Shown here one piece after another: positions 42,440 to 52,630 of a stretch of 64,000 nt of DNA. The position numbers and the translations under genes were made by a program. Source of the stretch: Sorex araneus. Lineage: Eukaryota; Chordata; Mammalia; Eulipotyphla; Soricidae. The notes under the pieces are model-generated. The model saw nothing but the letters and a program-made list of their open reading frames with translations. It made no database searches and had not been told where the DNA came from. Within the stretch, counting starts at the first letter, position 1, and every line of letters starts with the position of its first letter. The DNA lies in contig NC_073313.1 of NCBI RefSeq assembly GCF_027595985.1, forward strand, positions 86,596,899 through 86,660,898. Direction: 5' to 3'.

Positions 42440-43960
42440 CACCAGAGAGACGCCGCAGGCGAGGCCCCCTCCCAGGTCCCCTCCCTTCCTGGACCTGACC
42501 CGCCGCTTCCTTCACCTTGATCTTCTCGCCCTCGATTTCCACCGTCTTCTCCCTGAAGTCCACGCCGATGGTGGCTTCCGTCTTGTCGGGGAAGGTCCCC
42601 CCGCAGAAGCGGAAGGTCAGGCAGGTCTTACCCACGTTGGAGTCCCCAATCACGATGATTTTGAAGATGCGAATCTGCACGTACTGGTCCAGCGACGAGT
42701 CGAGCTCCAGGGACGCCAGGCCAGCAGCCGAGGCGGGCGGCAGGTTCCCCTGGCCCAGGATGGGCTGCGCCATCTCCCCCGGACCGGACCGGGGCCCCAA
42801 CCCCCCTCGAGGGCTCTACACAAAGAAAACGGCCACGTTCGTGTGCTCGAGGCGAGCGAGCTTTGTGCGTGTATGCGTGTCTGTGAGTCTGTGTCCGCCC
42901 GTGTATGCGTGCGCCCGCAACGTGAGCGCGCGCGCGCGTGAAGGGGGTGCCTCTTACCCCAGGTCCCCACCCCACCCCCCCGCTTCCTTTTCCTCCAGCC
43001 AACCCTCCTTTGCAGCTCCGAGGCAGCAGCACAAAAGCCAGGAAAAGAAGAGACGGGTGAAGAAGCTGCCTTCCGCAGTGCCCTCACCCGGGACGCTCAT
43101 GCATTTGATCCAAACGCATCCCCAAGTCCCTGCCGCACCTTTGCCCAGACCCTCCCTAGCCTGCACCCCAGGGACATCCGGGAGGGAGGAAACCTAAGAA
43201 GGTCAAGGATTGGGTGGGGAGAGCCTACGCACACTACCCTGGGATGGTCTATTTCTCTTTACGCCCATTTATATGATAGGAGGCCGGCTCCCCACCCCCC
43301 CACTTTCTGGGAGCGCACGGGAGCAAGGCTGGGAAGGACAAAGAAGAGCTGCACCATTTTTGAAGCCCTTCGCCTTGGGAGCAACTGAACTCGGCGCGGA
43401 TTGGTGGGGGGCTGGCGGGGGTGGGGGGAGCCCTCTTTCACCTCCTGGGCAGCTGAGCCGCACGCGTCCGCGGCCCCTTCTCTTGGCGTAAATGGATGCT
43501 CTGTTTGATTGAGCAAGCAGGTGCACTCGCGTCCCAAGAACCCAGAGAGAGCGCTGCTGAAACAAACCGTGGGTTTGTGGGGACCGGTGCAGCTGAGAGC
43601 AGGGAGTCGGGGGGCACCGGTGTGCGAGTACGAGGGGTGCTATTTCTGTCACAGACTTGCCAGATGTAGCTGGCGGGGTGGGGGGGGGGCGGGAGGCGCG
43701 TGCCAGGCGCCAACCTCCCCTCATCACACCACGAGCACCCATCCTCTGAATGTTCAGGAGAGCGGCTCCCATTGGCTGCCGCAGTCGGTTGTGTCTGACT
43801 GGCCAATGGGGAACGCCCGCTGTGGAGAGGGCCAGACGCTAGGGAAGGAGAAGGTGGCGGGCGGGGTGCGGGAGGGGGTTGGTGGGGGAGCTAGTGGTGG
43901 CAGCCCAGCAAAAGGGGACTTTGTTTCCGGAGCTAACCGGACCCAGGCAGCGGGATCTTG
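42440..43960 (-). promoter_or_regulatory. RAB33A: RAB33A promoter CpG-rich region
   Basis: GC-rich, CpG-rich sequence spanning exon 1 and about 1.2 kb upstream, free of SINEs. ATTGG/CCAAT boxes occur at 43400-43404, 43771-43775 and 43803-43807. A CpG/CA-rich run (gcgcgcgcgcgtg) lies near 42926-42940. The transcription start is not determined; no clear TATA box was seen. Confidence 0.7.
42516..42773 (-). CDS. RAB33A: RAB33A coding exon 1 (residues 1-86)
   Basis: Reads MAQPILGQG at the start, then [18 protein letters not shown], with the P-loop GDSNVGKT at residues 43-50 and switch I Thr68 in ATIGVDF (67-73). It stops after Lys86 at a GTGAAG donor. The ATG at 42771-42773 is chosen because the MAQPILG beginning is the one I know for mammalian RAB33A. 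The open frame upstream has only a TTG at 42798-42800 and no ATG. The sequence differs from the human protein as I remember it only in a few of the first 15 residues. The exon lies in a CpG island, on the strand opposite AIFM1. Confidence 0.97.
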
Positions 43961-44169
43961 GAGCAAGAGAGAAACTTGACAGGGTGTTGCATGCCTGTAC
44001 CCTCAGTATTATCCTAGATCCATCGGGAATACTGATGTATGGAAGGGAATTGGAACCCCCCTAGGAGGGTTCACCTCTGTAACTGAATGTGGACTGAAGT
44101 GATTGGGTCTAATTTGCCCGATGTCTAGAAAGATGATAAATAAATAGAATTTTTTTCTATTTCATTTTC
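43961..44169. other. No recognisable feature
   Basis: Transition from the CpG-rich region into repeat-bearing intergenic DNA. Confidence 0.4.
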
Positions 44170-44318
44170 TTCCAGTGGTGGGCACACCTGGTAATACTCA
44201 GGGGTTACTCCTGGCGGTGCTCCGTTATCCATATGGGGTGCCAAGGTTCGAACCTGGGTCGGTAAGGTGCAGGCAAGTGCCCTACCGCTTGTACTATGTC
44301 TCCACCCTGAACACAACT
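44170..44318 (-). mobile_element. SOR-type SINE, internally deleted
   Basis: Minus-strand copy lacking about 20 bp of body; followed by a T-rich stretch at 44320-44385. Confidence 0.82.
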
Positions 44319-44669
44319 TGTTTTTCTTCTTTTTTTTCTTTTCCTTTTTTTTCCTTTTGTTTCTTTTTTTTCTCTTCTTAAACAGAACTTTCTTAAGGGT
44401 GATGTTAGGGGGCAGCTTCCCAAAGCGTCATACATGTTGGTCAAGACCAATCAATATTCCCTCACCCCAGAATTCGGTTGCAGGTTCAGGATTTATTTGA
44501 AATCAGCATTCTTGCAGCCCAATTTTCAAACAATAAAACACTCTTTTGAGCTTTTCAGACTCTGCCTTTCGTCCCACATATCATACAGAGTAAGAATGTA
44601 TTGACATATGCCAATAGTAGCAACACTTGAATTATCTGTTAAAACTTTCATTTTTCTGATTTTGTTTGT

Positions 44670-44835
44670 TTGTTTTGGGACCATACTCGGTGATGTCCAG
44701 GGGTTATTTCTGGCTGCGCACTCAGGAATTACTCCTGGAAGTACTCAGGGGACTATATGGGATGCCAGGGATCAAACCCAGTTCAGCAGCATGCAAGGCA
44801 AATGCCCTCCCCGCTGCACTCTCACTCAGGCTCCA
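44670..44835 (-). mobile_element. SOR-type SINE
   Basis: Full-length minus-strand copy. Confidence 0.88.
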
Positions 44836-45247
44836 TGCCACATTCTTTTAAAACTCCCAAAGTTATCTATTCACATAAAAGGAAAAGAGGTCCGGTATTC
44901 TAGCCACACAGAGAACAGCAATCTTATTTGTGTGTGAGGCTTCAATACAGAAGAAATGAATAAGACTCATTCCATTTCCACTAAGAGAAAAATAATTCAT
45001 TGCACAGGTGATGTATTTGTAAGCAAATTGCTCTGCCAATTCCAAATTACTCAAAAATCGCTTGGGTTTTCTAGATAATAAGCTTTTATTAACTGAGTGA
45101 ACTGATTTATTTAGAGCTAACTCCTTTGGCAGTATGTGGGTTACCCATTTTTAAAACCCTAGATTACACTATTCAATATGAAAATTGTGGAGGATTTTAT
45201 CTTGGTTAATCCAAGGTTATTATTATGTCAATTACTGGACCCGGTTC
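44836..45247. other. No recognisable feature
   Basis: AT-rich intergenic sequence. Confidence 0.45.
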
Positions 45248-45385
45248 AGCCCAAGAGATAGTACAGTGGGGAAGGCGCTTGCTTGCCTTGCATGCTGCTG
45301 ATCCAGGTTGGAACACCAGCAGGAGTAATTCCTGAGGGCAAAGCCAGGAGTAACCCCTGAACAGGTAGGTGTGGCCCAAAACCAA
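45248..45385 (+). mobile_element. SOR-type SINE, centre deleted
   Basis: Head, then a jump from the B-box region to caggagtaattcctgag. Confidence 0.8.
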
Positions 45386-45509
45386 AATAAATGGAGGGGG
45401 TTAACTACTTATTTACACAAAAACAGTCAGTTGAATGGAAAAAAGCTTTGCCAGCCTATAGCCAGAATTAGAACTCACTTCCTGAGGGAGAAAGTATTAT
45501 ATCTGTTGA

Positions 45510-45672
45510 GTAAGAGAAATAATACAGTGAGTAGGGTGTTTGCTTTTCACACAGCAGACCTTAATTTGATCCCTGAAACTACACTGCATCCCCTGAGCCC
45601 TTCCAGGAATGATCCTTGAGCACAAAGCTAGGAGAGAGCCCTGAGCACTGCCAGGTGTGGCCTCCAAAACCA
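45510..45672 (+). mobile_element. SOR-type SINE, diverged
   Basis: Plus-strand copy with tail ccaggtgtggcc. Confidence 0.78.
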
Positions 45673-45782
45673 AAAAAATAATATGTCTACACAATAAGGT
45701 TATTTAGATCAATGCTCCCAGCAAAAACTTGTCACTGAGTCTGGGTTTACATTTTATTTGTAGGGTAAAAATATTGATTTAT

Positions 45783-45935
45783 GGGGCTGAAGGAATAGTA
45801 CAGTGGGATACGGTGTTTGCTGTTCACGTGACTGACCCAGGTTTGATCCCTAGCACCCCATATGGTTCTGCCACGAATGATCCCTGAGCACAGAGCCAGG
45901 AATAAGCCTTAAGCACTGCCAGGAATGGTCTAAAA
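45783..45935 (+). mobile_element. SOR-type SINE, diverged
   Basis: Plus-strand copy; body shortened. Confidence 0.8.
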
Positions 45936-46017
45936 GCATGCAAAAAATTAAAACAACAACAAAAATTTTCATCAATTTTTATGATTTCTGCAAACATGTT
46001 ATCTCAAAATGGGCTCC

Positions 46018-46190
46018 AAAGACTGGAGTGATAGTACAGCAAGTAGGGCATTTACCGTGTATGTGGCCTACTGGGTTTCATCCCGGCATCCCATATGGTA
46101 CCCTGAGCACCAGCAGAAGTAATTCCTGAGAGCAGAGCCAGGAGTAAGTAACTCCTGAGTATCACCAGGTATGACGCAAAAAGCTCCCAA
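46018..46190 (+). mobile_element. SOR-type SINE
   Basis: Full-length; small duplication gtaagtaac in the tail. Confidence 0.85.
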
Positions 46191-46409
46191 AAATGGGCTT
46201 AATATGCTGACAAAAATTGTTACCTCTGTGGGGTGAGATTTGGAGGAACTTTCGTTTATAATTTGGAACTAGTTCAAGGAGTGAATATTGCTTTTGCAGA
46301 CAAAAAAAGATTAAAATGTTTTAAATGAAAAGGACAAAAATAAACTCATAGAAAATATTGCAAAAATAAATGTGCTGTACAATGGCCCTTCTTGATGTTA
46401 ATCATGCAT

Positions 46410-46578
46410 TATTTTGTGTCCTACTCAGTGGTGCTCAGAGATTACTCCTGGCTCTGTGCTCAGGAATCACTACTGATGAGCTCAGGAAACGGTATGGGAT
46501 GCTGGGGATCAAACCTGGGTCAGCTGCATGCAAGGCAAGGCAAGCATCCTACCCACTGTACTATAGCTCTGGCCCTAA
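46410..46578 (-). mobile_element. SOR-type SINE
   Basis: Minus-strand copy with an AAGGC duplication in the head. Confidence 0.87.
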
Positions 46579-47137
46579 ATCTGTATTATTAAATGCTTTC
46601 AAAATTGTTTCCAGAGGTACATGGTCATCATGATTTTGACAATGTTTTCCATTGCCTCCTTCACCAACAGATATGATCGATTTTTTTTCTTTCCAAAATT
46701 TCATTTTGATAAAGCACCATGAATTACAAAGTTATTCATAGTTAGATTTTTGACATACATTTCCTCATCACCAACCAACCTAGCCACCTGTGTCAAATTC
46801 CCACCACCAGTATTAGCCACCAGTGTTAAATTCATACCACCAGGTTCCCAAGTTCCCTCTCCTAGACCCCCACCCCCACCCCAATCCCAGTCTGCCATCT
46901 TCACTGGCACCTTTTAAATCTAGTTATTAAAATTTGTGTCTCGAAGTTTCAGTGTTGTTGACTCTGTGGTTTGAATACTTAGCTCTACCATTCCTTGACA
47001 TGTCCCATGTATCTGAGTCCCCTTGACCCCTGCCCCCATTGCTTGTCTTCTATCTCTTCTCCCCTTCCCCTTCATTCTTTTTCTTTCCTTCTCCTACCTA
47101 ATCTCTGGGGCCAAGGGTGATCTAGGCATCTCCTTTA

Positions 47138-47568
47138 TTAAGTACAGTTACGGACTTATAAACTTTTGTGCTTACGTTTCAGTCATACAATGATTGAGTA
47201 CCCATCCCTCCACCAGTGCCCATTCTCCACCACCAATGTTGCCAGTATCCCTCCCCCCTCCATCACCCCACTCCGCCTCTGTGACAGGAGGATTCCCTTT
47301 TACTCTCTCTCCTTTAGGGTGTTGTGGTTTGCAGTGCAGGTATTAAGTGGCCATCAGGTTTGGTCTATAGTTGACTTTCAGCATGCATCTCCCATCCTGA
47401 GCTGGCCCTCCAAACATCCTTTACTTGGTGATACCTTCTCTACTGAGCTGCCTTTTCCCCCAGCGTGTGAGGCCGGCTTCCAAGCCATGGAGCAATTCTT
47501 CTGGTCCTTATCTCTACTATCCTTGGTTGTTAGTTTTCCATTCTGTTACTTTATATTCCACAATGAGT
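47138..47568 (-). mobile_element. 5'-truncated L1, first insertion in the shared target
   Basis: About 430 bp of L1 3' UTR on the minus strand (complement of ccaccagtgcccattctccacc at about 47211-47232), truncated before ORF2. It is flanked by aggcatctccttta (47124-47137) and aggcatctcctttta (47569-47583). Confidence 0.8.
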
Positions 47569-47580
47569 AGGCATCTCCTT

Positions 47581-47583
<3 letters not shown>

Positions 47584-47627
<44 letters not shown>

Positions 47628-47636
47628 TTCCGTGTC
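47584..47636. repeat. TTTA tandem (L1 tail)
   Basis: About 13 TTTA units, which form an AAAT-patterned tail on the L1 strand. Confidence 0.95.
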
Positions 47637-48545
47637 TTTTTTTAAACAGTAACAGATTTACACATTTTCATACTTGTGTTTCCCTCATACAATGTTTGAG
47701 CACCCTTCCTCCACCAGTGTCCATTCTCCACCACCAGTTGAACCCAGTATCCCTCCCACCTCCTAATCCCATCCCTCGTCCCCCCGCCCTCCCTTGCCTC
47801 TGTAGCAGGTAATTCCCTTTTGTTCTCTATCTCTCCTTTTGGGTGTTGTGGTCCGCAATAGGGGTATTGAGTGGCCATCGTGTTCAATCTATAGTCTACT
47901 TTCAGCATGCATCTTCCCTCCCGAGCGGGTCCTCCAACCAGAGCTTACTTGATGTTCCCTTCTCTATCTGAACTGCCTTTTCCCCCAGCATGTGAGGCCA
48001 GCTTCCAAGCCATGGAGCCAACCTCCTGGTACTTATTTCTACTATTCTTGGGTGTTAGTCTCCTACTCTGTTATTTTATATTCCACGGATGAGTGCAATC
48101 TTTCTATGTCTGTCTTTCTCTCTTTCTGACTCATTTCACTTGGCATGATACTTTCCATGTTGATCCACATATATGCAAAATTCATGACTTCATCTTTTCT
48201 AACAGCTGCATAGTATTCCATTGTGTAGATGTACCAAAGTTTCTTTAACCAGTCATCTGTTCTTGGGCACTCGGTTTTTTTCCAGATTCTGGCTATTGTA
48301 AACAGTGCTGCAATGAACATATAAGTGCAAATGTCATTTCGACTATACTTTTTTGCTTCTCCGAAATATATTCCCAGAAGTGGTATTGCTGGGTCGAATG
48401 GGAGCTCAATTTCTAACTTTTTGAGCAGCATCCATATTGTTTTCCAGAAGGGCTGAACAAGTCGGCATTCCCACCAACAGTGTAGAAGGGTCCCTTTCTC
48501 CCCACATCCCCTCCAACAGCGGTTGCTTTTGTTCTTTTGGATGTG
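47584..48545 (-). mobile_element. 5'-truncated L1 with intact ORF2 C-terminus, second insertion
   Basis: Flanked by the exact 15-bp repeat aggcatctcctttta (47569-47583 and 48546-48560). Reading the minus strand, an open frame of about 160 codons down to a stop at 48063 matches the C-terminal end of L1 ORF2p. It contains the cysteine-rich CW-HCWWEC region, the PAIPLLGIYF block and the IYTMEYY block. Then follow about 480 bp of 3' UTR and an AAAT tandem tail. The protein lacks the endonuclease and reverse transcriptase domains, so the copy is dead. The target TTTT/AA is typical of the L1 endonuclease. Confidence 0.92.
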
Positions 48546-48650
48546 AGGCATCTCCTTTTAAACCTCATTCAGTTTCCTCATCTAGATACTCTAATTATCA
48601 CATATAAGTGATATCATCCTGCATTTGTCCTTCTTCTTCCGGCTTACTTC

Positions 48651-48975
48651 ATCAACCCCTATGGAAAATAGTATGGATTGTCCTCAGTAGACTTAAAATT
48701 GAGTAATGCTATGATCCAGCAATTTCACTTTTGGGTATCTACCCTGAGGAAAACATTTATTCAAAAGGACATATGCCCATTACTATTTATTGCAGCACTC
48801 AGAACAATTGCTAAGATTTGGAATCAACCTAAATGTTCAACAACAGATCAGTGATCATGAAGATGTGGTATATGTACAAAATGGTATATGGAATAGTATG
48901 CAGCTTTAAGGAATGATGAAATCATGCAATTTTCTGCAATATGGGTGAAACTGGAAGATATCATGTTAAATTTGT
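48651..48975 (+). mobile_element. Inverted ORF2 segment of the older L1
   Basis: Sense-strand L1 ORF2 words (atggaaaatagtatggat, gatccagcaatttcact, tgcagcactcagaacaattg, gatgtggtatatgtac, atggaatagtatgcagc) directly abut antisense sequence of the same region. This is the pattern left by twin priming. Confidence 0.78.
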
Positions 48976-49154
48976 ATTTCAACAATCCCTTCTTTATTAT
49001 TGGTTTTTTAAAATGGCATAGAATATGTAACTCAGTGTAAGAGCATATTTGTGTTTTTTAGCCTTGGGTTTTATCCCTGACATCCTCCACCAAAATTAAG
49101 TATTTATATAATAGAAATGGTGATAAATAATATTGGATGAGGCCTTTAAAATAT

Positions 49155-49330
49155 TGCTAGAGAGGATAGTACAGCAGGTAGGGCACTTATCTCGCATATG
49201 GCTAACCTGGATTCAATCCTCAATAGAGCATAATGTCCCCCGAGTATCCCACCCCAGCCCCAGAAGTGATTTCTGAACATGGAGCAATGAGCAAGTCCCA
49301 AACACCACTGGGTGTGGCCCCAAACCAAAA
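49155..49330 (+). mobile_element. SOR-type SINE, diverged
   Basis: Plus-strand copy; tail cactgggtgtggccccaaacc. Confidence 0.78.
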
Positions 49331-49399
49331 AGTAATAAAATATTAAATATAATTGGGAGGTTTGGAGGGGTCATTCCTGATAATTGACCTGACAGTGTT

Positions 49400-49590
49400 G
49401 GCAGGATGTTTCAATACTTGGGCCAGGAGATGCAGTGCTGCTCTGGCTCAGAGTTCTGAGGGTCATCCTTGGGGTGCTCAGGCGTCACCAGGCTACACCC
49501 AGCATTTCAAGGGAGGCATGAGGTGTTGGGCATTGAACTCAGAGCCTTGTACCAGCCAGTACCATTGTACCACAAACTCTAGCCCTTTGT
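49400..49590 (-). mobile_element. SOR-type SINE, very degraded
   Basis: Minus-strand words gtgttgggcattgaactcag and accattgtaccac in the correct order. Confidence 0.5.
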
Positions 49591-49617
49591 GTTATCACCC
49601 TGGTCTCAGATATAATA

Positions 49618-49798
49618 TTTTTGGGGATTGGACCACACCCAGAGATTCTCATGACTTACATCTGGCTCTGAGCTCAGGGATCACTACTAGTGGCAGTTAT
49701 CACTACTAGCTCAGGGGACCATTTGGGATACCCGGTATCAAACCCAGGTTGACCACATGCAAGGCAAGCACCCTACCTGCGGAACCATCATTCTATCC
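49618..49798 (-). mobile_element. SOR-type SINE
   Basis: Minus-strand copy with the segment gcag...tcactact duplicated. Confidence 0.8.
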
Positions 49799-49849
49799 CC
49801 ACCAGATATAATTTTTACCTTGTTATTATTACTACTAGTATTTTGGTTT

Positions 49850-50040
49850 GGGGGCCTCATGGAGCAGTGCTTGGGCTTACTCCTGGCTCTGCACTCAGAG
49901 TCACTCCTGGCAGAGCTAGGGATGGTTGTAGATGGTAATGAGGAGTTATATATGGTACTGGGGGGTTATATAGGGTTATATAGGGTGCTGGGGAGTTGAA
50001 CCCAGGCAAGCACACTCCTTGCTGTGCTCTCTCTCCACCC
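49850..50040 (-). mobile_element. SOR-type SINE with internal tandem
   Basis: The middle is expanded by repeats of ggttatatagggt/gtactggggg. Confidence 0.7.
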
Positions 50041-50364
50041 TCTTACTATATTGTGAAATCATATTTTAGCATATATTGCTCAAAGCACCACTAAAGGGAA
50101 TTCTGAATTTTCACTTAATGAAGACTGATTTCTAGGTTAAACCTTCCCACACAATGCCGTGTTTCATTTCGTATTCCAATTCCATTGGGAAGAAAACAAA
50201 AGAAAACTGTATTCACAAGATTAAAGCTAAACTCTTGCCAGTTCCAAAACGGCCTACACCATTACCTAGCCTTATCTACTACCTAGTATGCAATTCCCCA
50301 CCCTGACAATTTGCTGTACTTAGTGTTATACCTCTAAGCTTTTCATTTTAAACAGCATGCTTTC
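50041..50364. other. No recognisable feature
   Basis: Single-copy-looking sequence. Confidence 0.45.
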
Positions 50365-50545
50365 TATAAGATACTTTACAAATATTAACTCATGCAAATT
50401 CATAGCAACCCTGTGAGACTGGTAGATGATAAGAGTGAGGTCCAGTTAAGTGTCTTGTCCTAGATGTAGAGCCAGGATTCCATCAGGCAAAGAGCGGACC
50501 CAAAGTCCACAGTGCTTGACCACTAAAATGATCACCTTTGGTCCT
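50365..50545 (-). mobile_element. MIR SINE
   Basis: Antisense MIR landmarks: tgtgagactggtagatg, gttaagtgtcttgtcctag, gtagagccaggattcc, gtgcttgaccacta. Confidence 0.75.
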
Positions 50546-50688
50546 AAGGTATTCACTGTCTGAAATATTTCTCTTCCTCTATTGCTGATCTGATTTTTAC
50601 TACTGGTGTAATAGTGAATTCAAGACGCAATTCAAGTACCTCGTGCTTGTTTTTAGAAACACACAGAGGTGTGTTCTGGGGCTACAGT

Positions 50689-50838
50689 AGCAGGAGACCG
50701 CCAAGCACCTGATACAGTATCTAGGACCCAACTGCGTAAACCAAAACGCTACTTGGAGAAAGCAGCAGGAGACCGCGGGGCACTTGGAACAGTGTCCAGG
50801 ACCCAACTGCCTAACACAAAACGCTACTTGGAGAAATT
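50689..50838. repeat. Tandem duplication, 2 x 75 bp
   Basis: Unit 1 at 50689-50763 and unit 2 at 50764-50838 share agcaggagaccg, aggacccaactgc and aaaacgctacttggagaa in the same positions, with a few substitutions. Located about 0.7 kb before the AIFM1 start codon. Confidence 0.92.
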
Positions 50839-51247
50839 GTGCGGAAGGATTACTGGTTCCCCGCCCCCCCCCCCCCCATAGTGGTCTGCTGGGAAAGTGC
50901 CAGCAGTGACTAAAAGAAACTCGAGCCGAGAAACTCAGACTTCTGGAAAGACGGGAAGTGGACTTTAGCCAGAGAAGCCGGAAGGCTTAGTACGTAGTCG
51001 GTAGTGACCGAAAATGAAACCAAGTGCGGTGCCGAGGTCATGCTTTCGTGAGATGCTGCAGTCAGTCCTCGCCACTGACAACGGCGCTGGCCCGGCCACA
51101 ACTGCAGGCAGAGAGAGCCCCCACAGCTTCCTCCTCGGGCACTTCGCCAAACCCGCTCAGCGCCCCCCCACCCCCCACCGCCGTGTGGCTTCTGAGCCGC
51201 AGACACCCGCGAGCGGCCCCGGCGTGCGCCCGTGGACGCGTGGGAGC

Positions 51248-51264
51248 GTGCGCGCAGGCGCAGG
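51248..51264 (+). promoter_or_regulatory. Possible NRF1 site
   Basis: gtgcgcgcaggcgcagg is close to the NRF1 palindrome (YGCGCAnGCGCR). A second half-site, cctgcgcagtg, lies about 50 bp downstream. NRF1 drives many nuclear genes for mitochondrial proteins. This is motif resemblance only. Confidence 0.45.
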
Positions 51265-51507
51265 TCCTCTTTGCGGCGGGCCAATCGCGGCGCGGCGCCG
51301 GGAGGCACGCCTGCGCAGTGGGGCTGCGCTCGCGCTTCCCCTTCCCCGGCCGGAGCCGGCCCGCCGCGCCGTCCAATGCCCACCCGGAGCTGGAAGGAGG
51401 AGCCTGCGTAGAGTGCGTGTGAGCGGGCTGGCTCCGACAGGGTTTGACCGGTCGGGCGGTGCGTGTGCGAGAAGAAAGGAGAGCAGGTCGGAAGTAGCGG
51501 CGCCGAA

Positions 51508-51613
51508 ATGTTCCGGTGTGGCGGCCTGGCAGCGGGTGCTGTGAAACAGAAGCTGGCGCCCTTGGTGCGGACAATGTGTGTCCAGGGTCCGAGGCAGAGG
51601 AATCGGCTTCCAG
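51508..51613 (+). CDS. AIFM1: AIFM1 coding exon 1 (first 35 codons)
   Basis: The start reads [16 protein letters not shown] and continues to PRQRNRLP, plus one base of the next codon, before the donor GTGACT at 51614. This is the N-terminus of apoptosis-inducing factor, mitochondrial 1: a basic, Arg/Lys-rich start of a mitochondrial targeting presequence. Family knowledge: AIFM1 is a FAD/NADH oxidoreductase of the intermembrane space that supports respiratory-complex assembly through CHCHD4, and it moves to the nucleus in a form of cell death. Only the presequence start is here; the transmembrane and FAD/NADH domains are on exons beyond the window. The ATG has a purine at -3. Exon length, phase and the RAB33A neighbour agree with the human locus. 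Confidence 0.95.
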
Positions 51614-52234
51614 GTGACTGACCCATCCCGAGCAATCCCCCCCCACCCGGCAAAGGCCTGGGCGCCGGAGTTTACCCATGCCCCGCAGCCCTTCCCAAGC
51701 TCCCATTCTCCCTTCCTCTCCCCTGCCCCCGCCCCTGGGGAGGGGGGTGGAGGAGATTCCAGTCTCAGTTGCATGATTCCGAATTGGCGGGATCCAAAAT
51801 AGGACTTTCGCAAGCCCTGCCGAGCTGACCTTCAAGGGAATTAGAAGCCAGGAGCCGGCTTGAGGCCTTTCCATGGGAGGGTTTGGCTGTTCAGGCAGTG
51901 CAGAACAGAGCCACCTCTCGGGCCGCCTTTTAGAGCAAGGAGTAGTTCTTGCAAACGGTGAGGCTTGAAACTCCAAGCCTTCTGTAAGCAAGGGTGTTAT
52001 TTGCTCTACCTTCCAATCCGCAAAGGAGATCTCTAGGTTTGAGTGCCCCGCGAAACAGAAGCGTGGCCGTGCTGAGTGAGGAGATATTGGCAGTTCACCG
52101 GGCATGGCAGGAAAGTTGGCCCCGAATTAACTAGAGATGTCTGGTCAGGCAATTCTTGGTGGACTTTAAGGCTTCAGTGGAACGCTTTGCAGGACGCATT
52201 GTTTTGGCCCTTTAGAGCTGGCAGGGAGTTGGTG

Positions 52235-52390
52235 GTGCAGTTCAACCCACTCGATTTTATAGATTATAAACTAAGACACAGAGAGGTGAAATTGCTTGCC
52301 CAAGGTCACATACCTAATTAGCAGGTAGAGCAGAGGATACTTTGCCAGTTTCTAGGTTCCTAATTCCCTTGCTATAACTCCACACTTTTT
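52235..52390 (-). mobile_element. MIR SINE
   Basis: Antisense MIR core: actaagacacagagaggtg, ttgcttgcccaaggtcac, gagcagaggat. Confidence 0.88.
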
Positions 52391-52494
52391 TAAAGTTTGA
52401 TGATGGAAAATGAAGACAATTCATTCCCATTTAGCCCATTGTGCATCAGATATCTGTGAATTAAACTGAGTATGTCTTTGGGCGTGGGAGGGCT

Positions 52495-52630
52495 AGGGGT
52501 TTGGACTACAATGTCCGTGCTTGGGGAAGGCTTCTGGCTCTGCTCAGGGGCTCACAAGAGGTTCCAGGGATGGAACCAGGATCAGCCCACATGTAGGCAA
52601 GTGCCATAATCCCTATTCTGTCTCTCCTGC
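52495..52630 (-). mobile_element. SOR-type SINE, old
   Basis: Diverged minus-strand copy, tail truncated. Confidence 0.6.

Larger units (their letters stand above)
22511..42515 (-). other. RAB33A: RAB33A intron 1 (20.0 kb)
   Basis: Bounded by donor gtgaag (complement of 42510-42515) and the acceptor ending at 22511. It is phase 0, between Lys86 and Val87. It is filled with tRNA-related SINEs in both orientations, several L1 3' ends, MIR fossils and two long GGAA tracts. No other exon was recognised in it. Confidence 0.9.
46690..48975 (-). mobile_element. Older L1 with inverted 5' part, hosting two later L1s
   Basis: Antisense L1 3' UTR from about 46690 to 47123, resuming at 48561-48650 (catttgtccttcttc, ggcttacttca). 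It then switches abruptly to sense-strand ORF2 sequence at 48651-48975. The interior is displaced by insertions sharing the target aggcatctcctttt. Confidence 0.75.
51040..51760 (+). promoter_or_regulatory. AIFM1: AIFM1 promoter CpG island
   Basis: Dense CpG from about 51150 to 51560 and no SINE. CCAAT boxes lie at 51281-51285 and 51373-51377, with GC boxes and CGCAGGCGCA-type motifs between them. No TATA box is seen, consistent with a housekeeping mitochondrial gene. The transcription start is inferred to lie within about 200 bp of the ATG. Confidence 0.8.

Noticed and set aside
42774-42800. Nine-residue N-terminal extension of RAB33A
   Set aside because: It depends on a TTG start. The downstream ATG gives the known mammalian N-terminus and length.
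42225-42941. 238-codon frame on the strand opposite RAB33A exon 1
   Set aside because: It is a shadow of the conserved Rab exon and its GC-rich surroundings; no family resemblance.
51062-52105. 347-codon open frame antisense to AIFM1 exon 1, plus several overlapping frames
   Set aside because: All lie in the CpG island, where GC-rich sequence lacks stop codons. No recognisable domain, and the opposite strand is a well-matched coding exon.
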